From Olivibacter sp. XZL3 (GTDB taxonomy: Bacteria; Bacteroidota; Bacteroidia; Sphingobacteriales; Sphingobacteriaceae), in assembly GCF_004368405.1 (NCBI RefSeq), contig NZ_SBJH01000111.1, positions 1 to 39,048 on the forward strand: a stretch of DNA of 39,048 bases, written 5' to 3'. The position numbers and the translations under genes are program-made. The notes below the pieces were generated by a model. The model saw only the letters and a program-made list of their open reading frames with translations. It was not told the origin of the DNA and made no database searches. This document shows positions 27,496 to 34,788 of this stretch, in pieces (within the stretch, counting starts at the first letter, position 1; each line of letters starts with the position of its first letter).

Positions 27496-29673
27496 TTACA
27501 GGTTTGTCGTGATGAAATCAGTCATCTTATTGTACAAATGAAGACTGGTATTACCACCATGGATGCCGTGATTTTTATTGGGATAATACGCTTGTTCAAA
27601 AGCTTTGTTAGCTTGTATCAAGGCTTCTGAAAACATGACGCTATTTTGGAAATGAACATTGTCATCTCCTGTTCCATGAATGAGCAAGAATTTTCCTTTT
27701 AGCCGATCAGCGTAATTGATAGGCGAGTTGTCATCATATCCCTCGGGATTTTCCTGCGGAGTGCGTAAATACCGTTCCGTATAGATACTATCATAGTAAC
27801 GCCATGTGGTAACCGGGGCAACGGCAATGGCAAGCTTGAAAACGTCGGCTCCCTTTGTAATGCAAAGCGAGGCCATGTAGCCGCCGTAGCTCCATCCCCA
27901 TATACCGATCCGAGCGGGATCAACGAAGGGTTGTTTCGCGAGCCATTTAGCGCCTTCAATTTGATCTTCCGTTTCGAGTTTTCCTAAATTGAGGTAGGTT
28001 GACTTTTGGAATTCTTCGCCCCTGAAGCCTGTTCCTCTGTTATCGACACAAGCTACGATATAACCTTTCTGTGCCAAATAGTGAAACCAGAGATTTCGCG
28101 ATCCACTCCACGAGTCGGCTACATTCTGGCTGCCTGGCCCTCCATAGACATACATAAGAACCGGGTATTTTTTGTTACCGTTAAAGTTGGCGGGTTTTAC
28201 GAGATACCCATTGAGCGTTACGCCACTAGTGGTTTGGAATTGAAAAAATTCTGAACCTTGGATGCCGAACGCTTTGGCGGTTTGTTTAGCCTGCTCATTA
28301 TCTTCCAATACGCGTACCAGTTTACCGCTCTTCTCATTCAAGGTAATGTAAGCGGGCGTATCACTGCTTGAGTGATTGAGAATATAATAGCTGAAATCGG
28401 CGCTGAAGGTCGCGTTATTTGTGCCGGGTGACATGCTCAGCTGTTTTTTGTCCTTTCCGGTTAACTTGATTGAATAAACATCCCGTTGTAGCGGCGACTT
28501 TTCAGTAGATTGATAATAAACCGTTCCTGTTTCTTCATCTACGCCATATACCTTCGTGATCTCCCAATCGCCCATAGTGATCTGGCGTATCGGTTTTCCG
28601 TTTATATCATAGAGATAAAGATGATTGAAGCCGTCCTGCTCACTTGTGAGCATGAACTGTTTGCCGTTTTTCAGAAAAGCTAAGTCGTCGTTGACGTTGA
28701 TATAATACTTGTTCTTTTCCGTTAATACAGTGTTCGATTTGCCCGTATTTATGTCAGAGAACAAATAATCCAATTGGTTCTGATGCCTGTTCATGCGTAA
28801 TATGCAAAGCGTATTCGCGTTTTGTGTCCACTTGACACGCGGAATATATTGGTCTTGTTCACTTCCGATATCAATCGGCGTGGTTTTCTGATTGTCTAAA
28901 TTATAACAGTGTATAGTCACAAGAGAATTTCGTTCTCCAGCTTTGGGATACTTATATTTGTATTCGGTCGGATACAATTTCTCATACATCGTCATGGAAT
29001 AAACCGGCACATTCGTTTCGTCAAATTTATAATAAGCAATTTTTTTGCTGTCGGGGCTCCAGAAAAAAGCCTTTGCAAAAGCAAATTCTTCCTCATAAAC
29101 CCAGTCGGCCCCGCCATTTATAATTTTATTGGGTGCACCGTCTCCGGTAATCTGGATTTCCTGCAAAGTCAGGAGGTCTTTAATAAAAATATTGTTCTCT
29201 CTCACAAAGGCTACTTTGTTACCGTCTGGCGAAAGAGTGGCGAAGAGTTGCTTCCCTTCGGCAGATACTTCGGTGATTTTTTTAGTTGTTAGATCAAAAA
29301 CGTAGTGATTGGCTTTCGACGAACGGCGATAAATGGGCTCGGTGTCGGCGGCAATAAGCACCTTGGTTTCTTCCTCGTTAAAATTGGTGCTCAACGGAAG
29401 TTTTTTCCCTTTATATAAAAGGTCTTTTTCGGTGTAAATGGCGCCTACTGTTTTTCCGTCGCTATACCTGCTTTTTGCAACGTAGCCAAGCTTTGTTTCC
29501 GGATTGGTTTCAATCGATATATAGGTTTTACCGTCTTTTAAAGAACGTAAACCGCTTACTGTCTTCGTTTCGAAGGTTTTCTTTTGAAAGATATCTTCGA
29601 GGGTAATGGTTTTAGGAGACTGGGCGAAGGCCGTACTTCCCATAAGTATTAACATGATTAAAGGTCGTTTCAT
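27496..29673 (-). CDS. Dipeptidyl peptidase IV, family S9
   Basis: A 725-residue serine peptidase with a signal peptide (MKRPLIMLILMGSTAFAQ), so periplasmic or outer-membrane associated. Residues about 90-450 form the beta-propeller DPPIV_N domain, with the substrate-amine-binding pair of glutamates in GGADWVYEEEFAFAKAFFWS. The hydrolase domain holds GIWGWSYGGYMASL with nucleophile Ser, the acid Asp in HGTGDDNVHFQNS and the His in YPNKNHGIHGGN. The family releases X-Pro or X-Ala dipeptides from peptide N-termini. It is transcribed ahead of a POT dipeptide transporter, which fits the known peptide-feeding of Bacteroidota. Confidence 0.94.
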   Translation of the reverse strand: MKRPLIMLILMGSTAFAQSPKTITLEDIFQKKTFETKTVSGLRSLKDGKTYISIETNPETKLGYVAKSRYSDGKTVGAIYTEKDLLYKGKKLPLSTNFNEEETKVLIAADTEPIYRRSSKANHYVFDLTTKKITEVSAEGKQLFATLSPDGNKVAFVRENNIFIKDLLTLQEIQITGDGAPNKIINGGADWVYEEEFAFAKAFFWSPDSKKIAYYKFDETNVPVYSMTMYEKLYPTEYKYKYPKAGERNSLVTIHCYNLDNQKTTPIDIGSEQDQYIPRVKWTQNANTLCILRMNRHQNQLDYLFSDINTGKSNTVLTEKNKYYINVNDDLAFLKNGKQFMLTSEQDGFNHLYLYDINGKPIRQITMGDWEITKVYGVDEETGTVYYQSTEKSPLQRDVYSIKLTGKDKKQLSMSPGTNNATFSADFSYYILNHSSSDTPAYITLNEKSGKLVRVLEDNEQAKQTAKAFGIQGSEFFQFQTTSGVTLNGYLVKPANFNGNKKYPVLMYVYGGPGSQNVADSWSGSRNLWFHYLAQKGYIVACVDNRGTGFRGEEFQKSTYLNLGKLETEDQIEGAKWLAKQPFVDPARIGIWGWSYGGYMASLCITKGADVFKLAIAVAPVTTWRYYDSIYTERYLRTPQENPEGYDDNSPINYADRLKGKFLLIHGTGDDNVHFQNSVMFSEALIQANKAFEQAYYPNKNHGIHGGNTSLHLYNKMTDFITTNL

Positions 29674-29906
29674 TTATTGGAGTACTATATGTGAAATTCG
29701 TTTGTACAAGATATGGTATTGTGCTTTTTAATGCTAGCAGGTTAGTGCCTGCTGATAAAACCTATGTTAGATGAGGTAGTGAACATGGCTTCGAAATTAC
29801 AAAATATCAGAATAAAATCGGCGATTGTAATAGGTTTGTTGAATTTGAAGTCAAGCGCATAACAATAAAGCGGGCTCTACAAATACCGCGTAGATGCCCT
29901 TTACCG
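29674..29906. other. Gap upstream of the DPP IV gene with a small hairpin
   Basis: AGCAGG and CCTGCT (29736-29741, 29748-29753) form a 6-base stem. No gene is seen between the peptidase start and the stop of the Arc-like gene, and no clear promoter for the peptidase gene was found. Confidence 0.4.
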
Positions 29907-30092
29907 TTATATGTCTCGACTTTTACCGGTGTTGTCGGTTTTTCGCCGTCTTTTCTTTCTATTGCGGAGGGCCTCATGTAATATATATTCAATCTGGCCG
30001 TTGGTACTTCGGAACTCTTCGGCAGCCCACGCTTCTAGCTCCTTCAGCATATCCGAATTGATTCGTAAAGCAAATGCCTTTTTTTCTGCCAT
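29907..30092 (-). CDS. Arc-like ribbon-helix-helix DNA-binding protein
   Basis: A 61-residue protein. KKAFALRINSDMLKELEAWA is the N-terminal beta strand and first helix of the ribbon-helix-helix fold, and FRSTNGQIEYILHEALRNRK is the turn and second helix. A basic tail (RNRKKRRRKTDNTGK) follows. Such proteins bind DNA as dimers through the paired strands and often stack on tandem boxes one helical turn apart. Its ATG overlaps the TAA of the upstream gene by one base (TAATG), so it is the third gene of the SPFH operon. No toxin gene is next to it. The operon promoter has two TGATATCA boxes at the right spacing, so autorepression is likely. Confidence 0.85.
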   Translation of the reverse strand: MAEKKAFALRINSDMLKELEAWAAEEFRSTNGQIEYILHEALRNRKKRRRKTDNTGKSRDI

Positions 30093-30589
30093 TAGCTTCT
30101 TTTTTCTGTTAAACTCACCAAAGGAATAGCATGCCTTCCCTTCAGTTTAGTTAAAAAGTCTTCCAATTCATGTGGTCTTTGGGTGCCGACAAGTATGCGT
30201 TTGCCGTTTTTTAACTCCAATTGAAGACCAATATTTCCCTGGGTGCTATAAGCCCATCCCGCCTTTCCATAGCTGATACCCCAACCTCTATATTCCCAAA
30301 ATGGATGATACTTTCTTAACCACACTTGCTGAATATCTTTCCACTCAATCACGCGGTCCCTGAGGTGGAATGGTTTAAAGCGATATCGGAAGCCTACACT
30401 GTTAATCGCCATGTCCAATCGGCAAAGATAATATATTCCAGTAGCAATAATTATTAGGAAAAGGAAGGGGATGTTTGCCAGCAGGCCATATCCAAAATAA
30501 TAATTGCGTGCAATAGTTATAATTATAAGCAAAATGGCTGCATAGCAGATCCACAGCCTTTTCATCGTCTGTGTTTCATAGTATTTCAT
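30092..30589 (-). CDS. Membrane protein with C-terminal PH-like domain, SPFH operon
   Basis: A 165-residue protein that I cannot assign to a named family. Two hydrophobic helices (LWICYAAILLIIITIA and LANIPFLFLIIIATGIYYLC, about 11-57) form a hairpin, leaving the rest in the cytoplasm. The C-terminal part (INSVGFRYRFKPFHLRDRVIEW, KDIQQVWLRKYHPFWEYRGW, NIGLQLELKNGKRILVGTQRPHELEDFLTKL) has the alternating strands and final amphipathic helix of a bacterial PH-like domain. It stands between the SPFH gene (six bases away) and the Arc-like gene (one-base overlap), so it is co-translated with both. It may be a membrane partner of the SPFH protein. Confidence 0.75.
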   Translation of the reverse strand: MKYYETQTMKRLWICYAAILLIIITIARNYYFGYGLLANIPFLFLIIIATGIYYLCRLDMAINSVGFRYRFKPFHLRDRVIEWKDIQQVWLRKYHPFWEYRGWGISYGKAGWAYSTQGNIGLQLELKNGKRILVGTQRPHELEDFLTKLKGRHAIPLVSLTEKRS

Positions 30590-30595
30590 GGCTTA

Positions 30596-31450
30596 CTAAT
30601 TATAAAGTGTTCCCGCATTCACTACCGGAGAAACGCTTTTCTCTCCGCATAATACAACCAGCAAATTACTCACCATAGCGGCCTTGCGTTCCTCGTCTAG
30701 CTGCACAATTTCCTTTTCTGAAAGCCTTTCCAGAGCCATTTCAACCATTCCAACAGCTCCTTCCACAATTTGTTTTCGAGCAGCTACTACCGCTGTGGCC
30801 TGCTGCCTTTGTAACATGGCGCTAGCGATTTCCGGCGCATAGGCCAAATGGGTTATCCGCGCTTCGATTACGTCAATGCCGGCTCTTTCCAATCGTTCAT
30901 TGAGTTCCGTTTCGAGCATCTGGCTGACCTGTTCCGCACCATCTTTTAAGGTAATAGCGGCCTCTTCGTCTTCAAAGTTATCATACGCAAATAAATTTGC
31001 CAAATGCCTTACCGCTGCTTCGCTCTGTACTTGTACATATTGTATATAATCGTCTACCGCAAATAGCGCTTTGGCGGTGTCTTTTACCAACCATACGGTA
31101 ACGGCCGCAATTTCTATGGGGTTGCCCAATTTGTCATTCACCTTCATTTTATGCCCGTTTAAATTACGCGCTTTTAACGATATCCTTTTTCTGACAGCGA
31201 AGGGGTTGACCCAAAAGAACCCTGCTTTTTTCACCGTTCCGATGTAATCGCCAAAGAGTACCAGCACCTTCGAATCATTGGGATTAATAATGGTTAATCC
31301 TTTAGCAATAAGGAGTGCGGCGATTATGCCGACAGCAACAATCCAGGCGTTATTGTATGCTGAAGCGATAAATATTGTTATGATAACCAGTATAAGCATA
31401 ACAAGGGCGGCATAGCCGGATAAAGCCATTGTAGATTTTTCTTCTTTCAT
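30596..31450 (-). CDS. SPFH (stomatin/prohibitin) domain membrane protein
   Basis: A 284-residue protein. Two hydrophobic segments (about 10-31 and 34-50) precede an SPFH domain at about 52-220: [94 protein letters not shown] and [30 protein letters not shown]. The Ala/Arg/Gln-rich helix [20 protein letters not shown] follows, as in SPFH oligomers. These proteins form large membrane assemblies that organise lipids or proteases. It is first in a three-gene operon with a membrane protein and an Arc-like regulator, and divergent from the HD phosphodiesterase gene. Confidence 0.9.
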   Translation of the reverse strand: MKEEKSTMALSGYAALVMLILVIITIFIASAYNNAWIVAVGIIAALLIAKGLTIINPNDSKVLVLFGDYIGTVKKAGFFWVNPFAVRKRISLKARNLNGHKMKVNDKLGNPIEIAAVTVWLVKDTAKALFAVDDYIQYVQVQSEAAVRHLANLFAYDNFEDEEAAITLKDGAEQVSQMLETELNERLERAGIDVIEARITHLAYAPEIASAMLQRQQATAVVAARKQIVEGAVGMVEMALERLSEKEIVQLDEERKAAMVSNLLVVLCGEKSVSPVVNAGTLYN

Positions 31451-31466
31451 ATTTTTACGTTTTATA

Positions 31467-31487
31467 TTGATATCACAATGATATCAA
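31467..31487. promoter_or_regulatory. Candidate operator of the SPFH operon
   Basis: TTGATATCA, CAA, TGATATCAA form a perfect inverted repeat of 9-base arms. Each arm contains the self-complementary box TGATATCA (31468-31475 and 31479-31486), 11 bases apart. It lies 17 bases before the SPFH start codon, overlaps the -7 box at 31485-31492 and covers the expected transcription start. Confidence 0.65.
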
Positions 31488-31492
31488 AAATA
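31485..31492 (-). promoter_or_regulatory. -7 box of the SPFH operon
   Basis: On the minus strand TATTTTTG matches TAnnTTTG exactly. The nearest upstream TTG (31518-31516) is 23 bases away, a little far. The box overlaps the right arm of the inverted repeat. Confidence 0.45.
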
Positions 31493-31558
31493 AATCAAAA
31501 AAACAACTAAGAAAGCAAGGAGTTTGCCAGTAGAAGAGAAGAAGCATTTGTATTTCAA

Positions 31559-31588
31559 TTGCATATAAAACAATTTTCTATAAGTTTG
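31559..31588 (+). promoter_or_regulatory. Predicted promoter of the HD phosphodiesterase gene
   Basis: TTG at 31559-31561, a 19-base spacer and an exact -7 box TAAGTTTG at 31581-31588 match the Bacteroidota consensus. The expected start is near 31592, giving a leader of about 27 bases to the GTG. Confidence 0.65.
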
Positions 31589-31618
31589 TATTAGCTTTAA
31601 AGAAATTAGATCAAAAAA

Positions 31619-33709
31619 GTGTCAAAAAGTAGAAAGACTCCATCCGTATATTCAAGTAATCCTGCCGTGTTCAAATACGGAATGATGGTGCTCAGTGTGA
31701 TTATCATCTGTATATTTTTACCTAAGCAGCCGCGGTTTAGGCTGGAGTATGAAAAGGGCAAGATATGGATGCATGAGGATTTAATAGCTCCATACAACTT
31801 TGCCATTCTAAAGACGCCCAATGAAATAAAGGCCGACAGGGATCAAGTGCTGGAATCAGTTTATCCGGTGTACGACAATCACATCGAAACCAAAGCGGAA
31901 GAAACCGAGCGTTTTTTAAATGAGTTTGAGGGGAAATGGAAGGGAAGTGGCCAAGATGAGAAGGAAATGGAGCTGTACAGCTCCACGGTAACGCAAATTT
32001 TGGCGCATATTTACGATCGGGGCGTTATCGGACTCACTAAAAAGTTCCAAACGCATGGTCCGCATTACAACTTCAACTTGGTTACGAATAACATAGCTGA
32101 AAAGAAGAATACTGCAGAGGTATACACCCGAGAAACGGCCTTGGCCTATGCCAATGCCATTATCGACTCAAGAAATGCCATTAAAGAAAAAGATTGGTTA
32201 AAAAGTTTAGTAAGCGATTATATACAGCCGAATTACGTTTATAATGAACGGCTCACTGATAAATTAGTTGCGGAAGCTCTTAATAATATTTCCACCACCA
32301 GAGGGATGGTGCAGCGAGGTGAGCTCATTGTAGCTAATGGAAGTATGGTTAACAACGAAGTTTTCCAGAAGGTGGAGTCGCTGCGGTTGGCTTATGAAGA
32401 AGAAGCCCGGATAGGAGGGGATAGGAATGTGGTGGTGATAGGGCAATTCTTAGTGGTAGGCTTGGTGATCACGCTACTGATGGTGTTTCTTTACCTGTTT
32501 AGGATTGACGTGTTTTCCAATAACCGGTTATTATCGCTCATTTTGTTGGTGGTTACCGGTATGCTGGTTGTCCTATCCTGGTCACTCAAATTAAAGCTGT
32601 CGAGCTTATACTATATACCTTTCTGTATTGTACCGATCATCGTCCGCATTTTGTTCGATACACGTTTGGCACTGAATATTCACCTATTAATGGTGCTGGT
32701 TTCCGGCTTTTTCGTGCCCAACAGTTTTGAATTTGTTTTTCTACAGGTTACAGCGGGTATGGTAAGCATCTACAGCATCAAAACCTTGATAAAAAGAGAG
32801 CAGTTTCTTATTTCATCGGTTATCATCTTGCTAACGTATTTTGTCGCTTATCTAGGTATTATCTTAATTCGCGACGGCTCCATTACGGATGTAGGCTATG
32901 CTTCTTTTGTTCCCTTTATTGTGAGTGTTGGCTTGACACTGCTGGCCTATCCGCTTATCTACGCATTTGAGCGCCTTTTCGGAATTACATCGGACGTTAC
33001 CTTAATGGAACTCACCAATACCAATTCATCTTTGTTAAGGGAATTATCCTATAAGGCCCCAGGCACTTTTCAACATTCTTTACAGGTGGCAAATTTGGCG
33101 GAGGCAGCTATTTATAAAATCGGGGGAAACGCCTTATTGGTAAGAGCGGGCGCTTTATATCATGATATCGGAAAAATGCAAAACCCGCAGTATTTTATCG
33201 AAAACCAGACCAAGGGTTATAACCCGCATGACGGTTTAACCTTTGAACAGAGTGCCCAAATTATCATTTCACATGTAAGCAAGGGAATTGATATGGCCCA
33301 TAAACATCAGTTGCCAGAATCGATTATCAGCTTTATTCGAACACATCACGGAACGACGCGTACCGACTATTTTTATAATGCTTTTATAAAAGCACATCCA
33401 GATAAGATCGTGGATGAGCAAGTATTCCGTTATCCCGGGCCTATTCCTTTTTCGAAAGAAACGGCCGTTTTGATGATGGCCGATTCTGTAGAGGCAGCTT
33501 CCCGAAGTATTAAGGAGCCGGATGCTGAGAATATAAGCAATTTGGTGGATAAAATTATAGAAGGCAAATTAGCGCAAGGTCAACTGAGAAATAGCAATAT
33601 CACGTTACAGGAAGTAGAGGCTATCCGTGCTATCTTCAAGCGGATGCTCATGAGTATTTACCACGTTCGGGTAGACTATGAGGCGAAGAAGGGTAGGGAA
33701 GTGGAATAA
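31619..33709 (+). CDS. 7TM-HD phosphodiesterase, PgpH-like (c-di-AMP hydrolase)
   Basis: A 696-residue membrane enzyme. The only start in the right place is GTG at 31619 (MSKSRKTPSVYSSNPAV). Order: one N-terminal membrane segment (MMVLSVIIICIFLP), an extracytoplasmic 7TMR-HDED-like region (about 50-260), seven membrane helices (about 270-470) and a cytoplasmic HD domain (about 480-685). The HD domain has GTFQHSLQVANLAEAAIY, ALYHDIGKMQNPQYF, FIRTHHGTTRTDYFY and MMADSVEAASRSI, holding the metal-binding His and His-Asp residues. Characterised relatives (PgpH) hydrolyse c-di-AMP to pApA. Substrate identity here rests on family resemblance. It is divergent from the SPFH operon across 168 bases. 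Confidence 0.92.
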   Translation: MSKSRKTPSVYSSNPAVFKYGMMVLSVIIICIFLPKQPRFRLEYEKGKIWMHEDLIAPYNFAILKTPNEIKADRDQVLESVYPVYDNHIETKAEETERFLNEFEGKWKGSGQDEKEMELYSSTVTQILAHIYDRGVIGLTKKFQTHGPHYNFNLVTNNIAEKKNTAEVYTRETALAYANAIIDSRNAIKEKDWLKSLVSDYIQPNYVYNERLTDKLVAEALNNISTTRGMVQRGELIVANGSMVNNEVFQKVESLRLAYEEEARIGGDRNVVVIGQFLVVGLVITLLMVFLYLFRIDVFSNNRLLSLILLVVTGMLVVLSWSLKLKLSSLYYIPFCIVPIIVRILFDTRLALNIHLLMVLVSGFFVPNSFEFVFLQVTAGMVSIYSIKTLIKREQFLISSVIILLTYFVAYLGIILIRDGSITDVGYASFVPFIVSVGLTLLAYPLIYAFERLFGITSDVTLMELTNTNSSLLRELSYKAPGTFQHSLQVANLAEAAIYKIGGNALLVRAGALYHDIGKMQNPQYFIENQTKGYNPHDGLTFEQSAQIIISHVSKGIDMAHKHQLPESIISFIRTHHGTTRTDYFYNAFIKAHPDKIVDEQVFRYPGPIPFSKETAVLMMADSVEAASRSIKEPDAENISNLVDKIIEGKLAQGQLRNSNITLQEVEAIRAIFKRMLMSIYHVRVDYEAKKGREVE

Positions 33710-33784
33710 GAAGAATTTATTGCATTGAGCTCCAAAATGATAGCAGTTTAATTGGAAAAATGTTCGGATTTGGCCTATATAAAA

Positions 33785-33815
33785 TTTGAAATAATAAATT
33801 TTTGTATTAGGTTTG
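33785..33815 (+). promoter_or_regulatory. Promoter of tRNA-Ser(GCT)
   Basis: TTTG at 33785-33788, a 19-base spacer and TAGGTTTG at 33808-33815 match the consensus exactly. The tRNA begins 15 bases downstream. Confidence 0.8.
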
Positions 33816-33830
33816 CAATCCCAAAAGCGA

Positions 33831-33920
33831 GGTGAGGTGCCTGAGAGGCCGAAAGGAACAGTTTGCTAAACTGTCGTACTGGAAACGGTACCGCGGGTTC
33901 GAATCCCGCCCTCACCGCCA
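33831..33920 (+). tRNA. tRNA-Ser, anticodon GCT
   Basis: The acceptor stem pairs GGTGAGG (33831-33837) with CCTCACC (33910-33916), followed by discriminator G and an encoded CCA. The anticodon arm ACAGT-TTGCTAA-ACTGT gives anticodon GCT, with U33 present. A long variable arm (CGTACTGGAAACGGTACC) marks a type II tRNA, which fits serine. It reads AGC and AGU codons. The gene is flanked by a perfect promoter and a strong terminator, so it is transcribed alone. Confidence 0.95.
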
Positions 33921-33932
33921 AACAACAGCAAG

Positions 33933-33955
33933 CCCGACGATAGTCGGGTTTTTTT
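33933..33955 (+). terminator. Terminator of tRNA-Ser
   Basis: CCCGAC (33933-33938), loop GATA, GTCGGG (33943-33948) and seven T residues form a textbook intrinsic terminator 13 bases after the encoded CCA. Confidence 0.9.
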
Positions 33956-34335
33956 GTTTAACGAGCGCTTGCTTGCTGTTGTTTGCAGCCTCCCCTTTAT
34001 CGGGATCATCGCAGCGCAGGTATGTGTAAAAATAGTAAGATTTATACACATCGTATACGTCTAAGAAAGCTACGTGCCTTAAACCGCTTGGTAACTATCA
34101 TAACAAGTTGCGTACCGCAGTTTTTGACACTAAAAGCTACTGTAAAGCTACTGAAATCACACTGAATGGTACTGGCTTGACACTGGTTTCACACAGGAAT
34201 GGTACTGGGTTGGTACTCGTTTGACACTGACTTCATACTGGTTTGACACTACCTTCATTATACCTTAGTACTTCCTTAGTACTAGATAAAACGTCCGCCC
34301 CTCGAAACTTCACCGCTAATTATTTTTGGAAATGA
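33956..34335. other. Gene-free spacer between the tRNA genes, holding the 11-base array
   Basis: No coding sequence is supported in these 380 bases. The only structure seen is the 11-base-period array at 34129-34283. Open frames that run across the tRNA-Ser gene and this spacer have no coding character. Confidence 0.6.
34129..34283 (+). repeat. 15-unit array with an 11-base period
   Basis: A core ACT (or a near form) recurs at 34129, 34139, 34150, 34161, 34171, 34182, 34193, 34204, 34215, 34226, 34237, 34248, (34259, degenerate), 34270 and 34281. Steps are 11 bases with two exceptions of 10. The unit is approximately G-G-Y-T-T-S-R-Y-A-C-T, for example GGTTTGACACT. Two bases in the middle vary (GAC, GGT, CAT, AGT), while TT and ACT hold. 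The array is directional and does not form hairpins. Confidence 0.8.
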
Positions 34336-34366
34336 TTTGGCGTCATCACTAAAAAAATTATTTTTG
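34336..34366 (+). promoter_or_regulatory. Promoter of tRNA-Val(GAC)
   Basis: TTTG at 34336-34339, a 19-base spacer and TATTTTTG at 34359-34366 match the consensus exactly. The tRNA begins 11 bases downstream. Confidence 0.8.
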
Positions 34367-34377
34367 TGGCAGATTAA

Positions 34378-34452
34378 GGGAAATTAGCTCAGTTGGTTCA
34401 GAGCACTACCTCGACAAGGTAGGGGTCACAGGTTCGAGCCCTGTATTTCCCA
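34378..34452 (+). tRNA. tRNA-Val, anticodon GAC, with C at position 33
   Basis: Acceptor GGGAAAT (34378-34384) pairs with ATTTCCC (34445-34451), discriminator A, no encoded CCA. The D arm GCTC..GAGC and the T arm ACAGG-TTCGAGC-CCTGT are normal. The anticodon arm is CTACC-TCGACAA-GGTAG, so the anticodon is GAC (34413-34415), reading GUC and GUU. Position 33 is C, not the near-universal U. It is a single-gene unit with its own promoter and terminator. Confidence 0.92.
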
Positions 34453-34458
34453 CAAAAT

Positions 34459-34495
34459 AAAAAGCCCGTTTTTGATATCAAAAACGGGCTTTTTT
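34459..34495 (+). terminator. Terminator of tRNA-Val, a 36-base perfect palindrome
   Basis: From 34459 to 34494 the sequence is perfectly self-complementary around GAT|ATC, with arms AAAAAGCCCGTTTTTGAT and its complement. As RNA it folds to a GCCCG/CGGGC-centred hairpin followed by T residues, a good terminator about seven bases after the tRNA. Confidence 0.85.
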
Positions 34496-34756
34496 GTGTT
34501 TTAAAAGCAGGTTTTGACGTCCTGCCATTGTTTTAACAAATTGGAAACGCTAAATTTGGAAAGAAAAAAACATCCAAATTACATCAAAATGTTTTAGCAT
34601 TGTTTTAGCATGGCGTCATTAAATGCAGTTGTCAGATAATGGCCTATAGCCACCTGCGCCTAACCATCCATTTGCGTTGAAAAGCCTCAATTCTATTGCG
34701 TCAATAACTGTTAAAAAGACATTAATATCAAAAGTGGCTATTTCTACAAAATACAT
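34496..34756. other. Gap upstream of the GH28 gene with an 11-base tandem duplicate
   Basis: TGTTTTAGCAT occurs twice in direct tandem (34590-34600 and 34601-34611). No gene is seen in this 261-base stretch, and no copy of the tRNA-Val 3' end that would mark an integration site. Confidence 0.5.
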
Positions 34757-34764
34757 TACATTTG
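34757..34764 (+). promoter_or_regulatory. Candidate -7 box for the GH28 gene
   Basis: TACATTTG fits TAnnTTTG and stands 24 bases before the ATG. No TTTG is seen 19-21 bases upstream, so the call is weak. Confidence 0.35.
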
Positions 34765-34788
34765 TAATACGCCAATCAAAAAACAGTT

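Noticed and set aside
29907-30589. Toxin-antitoxin module with the Arc-like protein as antitoxin
   Set aside because: The neighbouring gene encodes a two-helix membrane protein with a PH-like tail, not a recognisable toxin, and the unit includes SPFH.
33832-34051. Open reading frames on both strands over tRNA-Ser
   Set aside because: They overlap the tRNA and its terminator and have non-coding composition.
34129-34283. Possible CRISPR array
   Set aside because: Units are 11 bases with no spacers and no cas genes are in the window.
34378-34788. Integrated element at tRNA-Val
   Set aside because: No repeat of the tRNA 3' end and no integrase gene were found downstream; the GH28 gene follows directly.
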